Shown here in pieces: positions 57,922-64,000 of a stretch of DNA of 64,000 bases. The translations under genes were made by a program, and so were the position numbers. Position 1 is the first letter of the stretch; each line of letters begins with the position of its first letter. Source of the DNA: Nothophaeocryptopus gaeumannii (taxonomy: Eukaryota; Ascomycota; Dothideomycetes; Mycosphaerellales; Mycosphaerellaceae); assembly GCA_031771865.1 (NCBI GenBank), contig JASISA010000022.1, positions 2,294,001 through 2,358,000 of the forward strand, in the 5' to 3' direction. The notes beneath the pieces are model-generated. The model saw only the letters and a list, made by a program, of their open reading frames with translations. It was not told where the DNA came from and did no database searches.

Positions 57922-60636
57922 ATGTCAGGTAAGCAAGGCGAAGCCCGTTCAGCCCACAATTCGTCCGGTCGTAGGCAACGAAGGAGACGACGACGGCGTG
58001 TCGTGTACCACGCGACCTCGCCGTCTCGTGTCACCGTTACCGACTGGTTCTTGAGAAGAAAGACTGCTAACTAAGTCGCAGACGAACCGCGTCGCTCTGG
58101 TCGCGCGACCAAAGGCCAGCACCAGCATAAGAACGCCTCGTCCTCGCCCGCGCCCGCAGCTCCGGCACCAGCGGCCGCCAGCGCGCCAAATTCCAAGCGA
58201 GCCAAAGGCAGCAGCAAAAGCAAGTCCAGCAAGAAGTCGAAGGAGGCTCAGTCTAAGCCTGCGGAAGAGGCCGAGGGAGATGATGAGGACGATATCATTC
58301 GCTGTATATGCGGCGATGCGAACCCCAAGGACCGACGCGCCTTCATTGGGTGCGATACTTGCGGCGTTTGGCAACATAATGTCTGCATGGGCATGCATGA
58401 CGACGATGACGAAGTGCCAGACAACTACTTCTGCGAGGAGTGTGCTCCTGAGGAGCATCAAGAGACTCTTCAGGCCATGAAGCGTGGTGAGAAGATCTGG
58501 GAGAAGCGTAACAAGATATTCCAGAACGAGAAGAAGATGAGCAAGAGCCGCAAGAACAAGAATCGCGCTGGTGAGGAGTACCAGCCAGGCTGGCTCAAGA
58601 AAGACGTACCACCAGAGCCTGCAGAGGAGCCTGCAGAGGAGCCTGCCGAGGAGCCTGCCGCCGAAGAGCCCGCTGCTCCAAGCCCTCCAGCGCCAGTGCC
58701 AGCACCGGTAAAGGAGACAGGCAACAAGCGGAAGCGAGAGGTGAAAGAAGAGGCGGATGAGTCGGCGCCTACGGAGACACCTAATGAGAAGCCAGCGAGG
58801 CCGGCGCGGCAAGACAAACGCCGAAAGTCATCGAATGCGCAGAGCACAGCAACGCCCGATGCAGGTGGCCAAGATACGGACACGGCGTTGGTCAACATCA
58901 GCGAACTTCCTCAAGATCGCCAGAAAGTCGCACGTGCTCTGGCTGCCATCATTAAGCCTGACATCGAGGAGCGCGTCAAGAGCGGTACTTTCAAGATCCC
59001 AGCTGGTCGCAGTGCCGCCACACTCGGCGAGCATCATGCGGCTAGAATTGAGTACGCTCTTCACATGAATCACGGGTCGGGCCAAACAGGCTACAGTGCT
59101 CAGTTCAGATCGCTGAACGCCAATCTGAAGAGAAACAAAGTCTTACTTGAGCGTCTGTTGGAAGGCTCACTTTCCGCCGACGATCTGTCTACGATGAGCA
59201 GCAGCGACATGGCCAGCGAAGAATTGCAACGCGAACGCGCTGAGATGAAAGAGGTGCTGGACCGTCAAGCAATGATTGATCAAGTAGATGGTCCAAAGTA
59301 TGCCCAAGATCACAAGGGCTATCATTTGATTGAGAACGAGTCACAAGCAGTTCCGTCAGACTCTGCGCCGAAGGCTCAGCCGGTCAAGGCTGTCGCGCCG
59401 CCTACAAGCGCGTCACCTTCAGAGACTCCTCAACCTTTGGCCGTCGACACAAGCAAACCAGTCGAGAGCAGTCGTCGCTCCTCTAGCCAGCAATTCGACA
59501 TGAACAACATCTGGGCCAAGACGGCAAGCGCGCAGTCACCAACACATCCAACTCCGCCCGTGGGAGCGCGACCCATGCAAGCACCAGCACGTCGCCGCAG
59601 CTCTGCTCACCCAGCGCAACCTCAACAAAATGGGGCGAAAGAGGATGCAGACGTAGACAGGATGCTCGAGGACAACGACGACTCGTACGCGCCACCTGAT
59701 GCAATAGGAGACGACGCTATCGTTTGGCGAGGAAAGCTGGCCCAAAGCGGCGATGATGGCGCTCCTACAGTCAATGCCCGTTTCGTGGCCGGACGTGACC
59801 TCTCGTCGACGGTGTCGTGGCCAGACCTACTCCCTCCAACACTGTCAATCGACGGTAGGTTGCAAATCAACAAAGCCGAAGAATACCTTTGCAATCTCCG
59901 GTTCAGCAAGACCAGTGACGTGGCGATCCTCTCGTTGACGCCCTACGACAATGCTGAAGCCTTCAACAATGTCTTCACCTACTTCCACAGCCGACAGCGC
60001 TACGCGGTGGTCGAGAAAGGCAGGCCGGTTATGGTGAAGGATTTGTACATCATCCCGGTCGAGGCTGGTCAGTCACTGCCAGCTCACGTCGAGATGCTGG
60101 AGTACTGCACCATCAAGCAGCCTGTTGAAGAACGCCTTCTGCTAGCCACGCTTGTTGCCGCTCGCGCTCCAGAGAGCCCAACCAAGGAAGACAGATCACC
60201 ATCTACAACAGCGACAAACGGCCACCTTCCGCAGCACATTCGTCAGAGCATCGGCGGCCCAGCAGGTTCTCCTCTGAACGCGCAGCACCCATCGTTCTCT
60301 CCGTCGAACAGCGTTCCGCCGCCAGGCAGCTACGGTACACCGAACGCGCCGAATGCATTCCCACCGAACCCTTACGGTCCACCACAACCACCCACACAGC
60401 AGCCGGTGTACCCTCCACAGCCGCCAGCACCACAGCCTCACCCTGATCCGGACGTGAATGCAATCTTAGGCGAGCTGCAATATGTGCCAACTGCGCAAAT
60501 CATACTCCGCGAGGCAAAGGATGGCCTCAGCCTCGACCAGGTGCAGAATCTGAAGACGATTCTGATAGAGGAGCCAGGGGCTAGGACAGACTTCGCAGCT
60601 CTTGCGCAGAGATTGTACGAGAAAGGAGGTAACTAG
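57922..60636 (+). CDS. BYE1: BYE1-type transcription factor: PHD finger, TFIIS central domain, SPOC domain
   Basis: Two exons, 57922-57928 and 58082-60636, give 853 residues. The first coding exon is only 7 bases (Met-Ser plus one base of Asp3) before GTAAGC; the intron ends CGCAG and the protein continues DEPRRSGRATKGQ. The PHD finger starts at Cys77 (CICGDANPKDRRAFIGCDTCGVWQH...NYFCEEC). The TFIIS-M-like helical domain spans about 315-435 (includes RQKVARALAAIIKPDIEERV and GYSAQFRSLNANLKRNKVLLERLLEG). The SPOC domain spans about 565-710 (FVAGRDLSSTVSWPDLLPPTL to LEYCTIKQPVEERLLLATL). A short EPAE repeat lies near residues 180-200 and the C-terminal third is Pro-rich. Bye1 binds RNA polymerase II and H3K4me3 chromatin during early elongation. 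Confidence 0.92.
58616..58672. repeat. Imperfect in-frame tandem repeat coding for EPAE units
   Basis: About four copies of a 12-base unit of the form gagcctgcagag, with small changes, lie within the BYE1 linker and encode EPAEEPAEEPAEEPAAEEP. The unit length keeps the frame. Confidence 0.75.
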
Positions 60637-61049
60637 GAGTTCCTTGAAGAAGAAGATGATCTCTGGGTTTAAGAGCGCGATTGGAGATGTTGCGGAAGGA
60701 CACTTCGAACACAATGGATAAGCTTTGGGAAAGACCATCGCTTGCATAAGAGCTCTTTCAGCTTCTGCTTCAATTCTGGATCCTCCAGAGAAGGCATACC
60801 GCCCTACATAATGATTGTAGTTGAAAATTGGTAGTTTATTCTGTTTAGTCACCGCACACGGGATAGTCGCAGCCACAATTCGTTAAGAGCCGCGGGTACC
60901 TAAGAGTGTACCCCTCTTCCATCCGTCCTAACAACGACGATCACTGCTAACCCTCTAGGGATCTACTCCGAGTACTTGGATATGACAGACATGGATCCAC
61001 ATGTATGACCAGACGTCTTCAAGAATACGCATATGCGACGTCGCACAAG
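60637..61049. other. Intergenic between BYE1 and the AAA ATPase gene
   Basis: It contains the BYE1 3' flank and the promoter of the ATPase. Several Met codons occur in the last 70 bases; the ATPase could start at 61005 rather than 61050. Confidence 0.45.
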
Positions 61050-63357
61050 ATGGCCACCCCGACAACAAATGGCGTCAAATGCACTACAGAACCAGATGGC
61101 GACGACAATAACTCCTCCGCTACTTTGATCAAGAAACTCTATGGCATCCCTCACGAACGCGGCGGAACCCAATGGCTAGACCAATGTCCCGATTTCCTTC
61201 AATCGACGCATCAACAAGCTCCCGACCATGCAATTCTGCTGCGATACAAAGAAAATCGAACAGATGAAGCTGTCTCCAAAGGCCAACTCCTTCGTTTGGC
61301 TTCGATAAACGTCCAATCTCCCTACCTCAAACAAGTCCTCCGAAGAGTCCTAGGAAACTATCCTGGCGAGAACGTGGACTCAGAAGACCTCACCTTCGAC
61401 GCACCATTCTGGTGTTTCTTCCACTCTTGGTCCACCCTCCAAGCCGCTAGATTAGACTCGAAATTAGAGAAAGAATCTCGTGAATTCGATGCTCTCCTCT
61501 CTGTCCTCTCAGAGACCCTTGGCGATACGATTCGGGAGTCTAGCAACCTTGCGACGAACGGGAATATTGTATTCCCTTTACTATGGACTCTCTTCCCCCT
61601 CGGCGTCCCGGTCCTGGGCAGATTGAATGGAAGATGGCACGCGTTTCTGGTCAATGGGGTGAAGTACCTCATGACTGACATCCCTCCACAATTGGCGATT
61701 GAGATTCTGCATTTAGACCATGATGGCGAGAGGTTTGGATGGACGAAGACGTCAGTTTTCGTGCCTGCTTACAGCGGGACGATTAGGATTGGAGAGTTGC
61801 CTGTTGTGCCGTTGCCGTTCGTCGAAGATCTGAACAGCGTTCTGGAGACGGTGTACGCGAGAGGAGAGAGAGCGGTGGGATTAATGTCCTCCGCGCCAGG
61901 ATACAGGGCATACGAGGGAGCAGTGAAATTACATCGGCCGTGGGATGATGAAGTGGAGGTGTTTGTGGAGGGGAGGATGATGATTGCTCCCAAGGCGCAT
62001 TCGCAGACTGTGAGTCGGTATTGTCCGAATGTCTATACCACACCTCACAAGCTCGAGTATCTCCTTTCGAGGGATGATGCGACGAGGCTTGCTAGCTCTG
62101 CGGAGGATCGTCAGAAAGCTTTGGGGCTGCCGGGAATAGGGGAGACGATGAATGGACATCCGGTTATGAGGGTGGGGAGGGAGAAGTTTGGAGAGGGGCT
62201 GTTGAAGGGGAACAGGAGTGAGCATCTATTGACGAATAGCTTTCGCTGGACAGAATCTCTCTACGGCCTTCGTCCAGAAGCTTTCTGTCGATCTGTCGTG
62301 AGAGGATACTGCTTAACGTCGAAATCTTGGGCGGAGTTTGAGATTGATAATATTGCTCCTGTGAGGTGGAATAAAGACGTAAGTCGAATCTCCAATCCAA
62401 ATCAGACATGCTGAGGTTTTCGGACACATGCTAACGTTTTCTTCTGTTCCTCAGGCTTTCTCCGCCCTCGTCGTCCCACCCGCCCGCAAACGTCTCCTCG
62501 AAGCCCTCGTCCGTCAACAACAAAAACACAAAGCCTCTTTCGACGACGTCGTTCAAGGGAAAGGACAAGGCCTTATCGTTCGTCCCTCCTCCCTCCTCCC
62601 ATCTCCCATCCTCCTTCCCTCCCTCTTTCCCCTTTCCACCCCTCCTAACATCTTCTCTCCCATAGATGCTCCTCGCCGGTCCCCCCGGCACAGGCAAAAC
62701 ACTCACGGCCGAATCCGTCGCAGACCATTTACAACTACCCCTCTACGCCGCTTCCGCTTCTGAACTGGGGGATAGCGCAAAGGAGATTGAGTCCCAATTC
62801 GGACAGGTATTGAGATTGGCGGCGAGTTGGAATGCGGTCCTCTTGATCGACGAAGCAGACGCTTTTCTTGAGAAGAGGGTTGATACGCCGGAGTCGAGGG
62901 AGAGGAACAAGAGAGTAGCGGGTAAGTATACCCATACCCTCCAGGAGTGGTGGGGGTTTTATCTTTGTGTTATATGGAGAGTTATGCTGATGCGTAGGTG
63001 GCGTTGGGAATAGCTTTTCTGAGGATTCTGGAATACTACCGCGGAATCTTGATCCTCACGACTAACAGAAGGGTGAATTTCGATGATGCGTTTTACTCGC
63101 GGATCCATCTGAACCTCACCTTTGCCCCGCTAGACAAAACCTCTCGGGAAGGGGTCTGGAAGAATTTCTTGCGGGATAGTCAGATCGCTTCAAAAGATGT
63201 GGTGGCTTTCGCTTCTGAAGATATCAATGGGCGGCAAATCAAGAACATAGTGAAAATGGCGAGGTTGCTGGCTGAAGATGAAAAGGTGCCTCTCCGCTCT
63301 GACCATATCCGCGATGTTTTGAGTGTTGCCAGAGAGGATATAGAGGCGGTGCAATGA
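61050..63357 (+). CDS. Fungal AAA ATPase with DUF7025-like N-terminal region
   Basis: Four exons, 61050-62378, 62455-62577, 62666-62921 and 63014-63357, give 683 residues. An in-frame Met at 61005 is an alternative start. The N-terminal ~430 residues contain the long uncharacterised region usual for this fungal group (APFWCFFHSWSTLQA, LFPLGVPVLGRLNG, RGYCLTSKSWAEFEIDNI). The AAA module has Walker A GPPGTGKT at 489-496, Walker B LLIDEADAF with Asp546-Glu547, and sensor-1 LTTNR. Intron 2 uses the donor GTTCGT at 62578, which gives KGQGLI-MLLAGPPGTGKT, the expected continuity. Intron 3 (GTAAGT at 62922 to AATAG at 63013) gives ERNKRVAAFLRILEYYRG, again the family pattern; the earlier GCGTAG acceptor breaks the frame. 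The substrate is unknown. The module lies at the C-terminus, as in the group of DUF7025 ATPases common in filamentous fungi. Confidence 0.85.
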
Positions 63358-63747
63358 AGGTAGTGAAGTTCGAGAGTTTGAATCCGCGGGTCTGTCAGTG
63401 GCACGCTTTTGGTAAATTAGGTCGGGCTCGCCTGAGATGTAGACATAGAAAGAGTGTCACCTTCAGCGTAAATGTACGAGAGATGCGAAAGGAAGAGGAT
63501 TTGTCATATCAAACTTGGTACGCACAAGATATCAAACGCCCAAGCTCCGCCCATTCAGAATGCCGCTATTGCCTTGCCTTTATCTGCTCAGTCGCTTGGT
63601 CGCGTTGTATCTTTTGACATTCGTGATGTGCCTTTTTCACTCCGATGAGTGATATTGTGATATCTTATTGCAGGCTAGTATACCCCGCGTCGAGTCGGAG
63701 GCCATGCTGAACGCCATGCTCGGTTCGTGGTACTTCGTCCAGTCCAC
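63358..63747. other. Intergenic between convergent AAA ATPase and SAR1 genes
   Basis: It holds two 3' flanks. No gene was seen. Confidence 0.5.
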
Positions 63748-64000
63748 CTAGACGTACTGAGAAAGCCAGCGAATGCCATCTCCGTATCCTTGTCGCATAA
63801 CAACAGAGCACATGAAGATCTCGATTGGGCGAATGCCATCGAGAGGCACCTTGCCCTTACCCGTTGTCTGATACAAGCCCAGCTCGTGTCTCAATTGATC
63901 CTCAGATACAGCGTTCGGGTGATCGATCTTGTTGCCGAGAATCAGGAATGGCGTCTTGGCCAGATCCTCCATGCTGAGGAGGGCATCGAGCTCGGCCTTG
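63748..64000 (-). CDS. SAR1: Sar1 GTPase, C-terminal part; gene continues beyond the window
   Basis: The frame is open from the right edge to the stop at 63750-63748 and covers the last 83 residues: KAELDALLSMEDLAKTPFLI, the guanine-binding NKID in LGNKIDHPNAVSEDQL, the LGLYQTTGKGKVPL insert that marks Sar1, and the C-terminus RPIEIFMCSVVMRQGYGDGI followed by RWLSQYV. Sar1 starts COPII coat assembly at the ER. The P-loop and the N-terminal amphipathic helix lie outside the window. No intron falls in the visible part. Confidence 0.95.
   Translation of the reverse strand, partial: KAELDALLSMEDLAKTPFLILGNKIDHPNAVSEDQLRHELGLYQTTGKGKVPLDGIRPIEIFMCSVVMRQGYGDGIRWLSQYV

Noticed and set aside
62998..63013. 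Earlier acceptor GCGTAG for the last exon of the AAA ATPase
   Set aside because: It puts the exon out of frame with the strong GTAAGT donor; the AATAG acceptor at 63013 restores the conserved sequence.
1..64000. Transfer RNA genes, ribosomal RNA, CRISPR arrays and complete transposable elements
   Set aside because: Reading for T-loop motifs, terminal repeats, reverse transcriptase or transposase signatures gave nothing I can support. A tRNA scan and a repeat search would be decisive.

Overview
This window looks like nuclear DNA of a filamentous ascomycete (Pezizomycotina), most likely a dothideomycete. The reasons are short GT-AG introns of about 50-110 bases, dispersed monocistronic genes on both strands, a HET-domain protein, a Zn2Cys6 regulator, DUF3176, a fungal NAK-family kinase, and the filamentous-fungal form of 2-methylcitrate synthase. 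The class-level placement is an inference from the style of the proteins, not from a marker comparison.

Layout. 1-8.5 kb is the most accessory-like part. It has a HET-domain gene cut by the left edge, a three-exon four-helix membrane protein, a large gene-poor gap, a secreted tannase/feruloyl esterase-type enzyme, a small conserved fungal protein, and a short fragment that resembles the linker in front of fungal NACHT/STAND receptors. 8.8-19.2 kb holds four minus-strand genes of fungal families with no or little known function, the last with DUF3176. 19.8-23.7 kb holds a divergent pair, 2-methylcitrate synthase and 2-methylisocitrate lyase, two steps of the mitochondrial methylcitrate cycle for propionyl-CoA. 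24.0-32.4 kb holds SEC39 (Golgi-to-ER tethering), a ferric reductase and a Rab5-type GTPase. 33.4-40.4 kb holds a Zn2Cys6 regulator, a sarcosine/fructosyl-amine-oxidase-type flavoenzyme and an Ark/Prk kinase. 41.0-42.6 kb is a decayed cytochrome P450. 44.2-48.6 kb holds an SDR dehydrogenase, an aspartic protease and S-formylglutathione hydrolase. 49.3-54.8 kb holds a divergent RPB6 / TFIIIA pair and a single-pass membrane protein with a beta-repeat ectodomain. 55.0-56.0 kb holds two small broken genes. 56.3-64 kb holds a ZNF830-like protein, BYE1 (PHD-TFIIS-SPOC), an AAA ATPase and SAR1, cut by the right edge.

Genes that plausibly work together are the methylcitrate pair; RPB6 with TFIIIA (polymerase III transcription); and SEC39, Rab5, SAR1 and the NAK kinase (membrane traffic), though the last group is scattered and probably coincidental. 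Several genes were only recovered by splicing by hand: the HET gene, exon 1 of SEC39, all of RPB6, the first exons of the hydrolase and methylcitrate synthase, and the exons of the AAA ATPase. I found no convincing undescribed multi-gene system. The best leads are the NACHT-linker fragment near the HET gene, the shared methylcitrate promoter, two introns using the unusual donor GTTCGT, and small genes caught in the act of decay.
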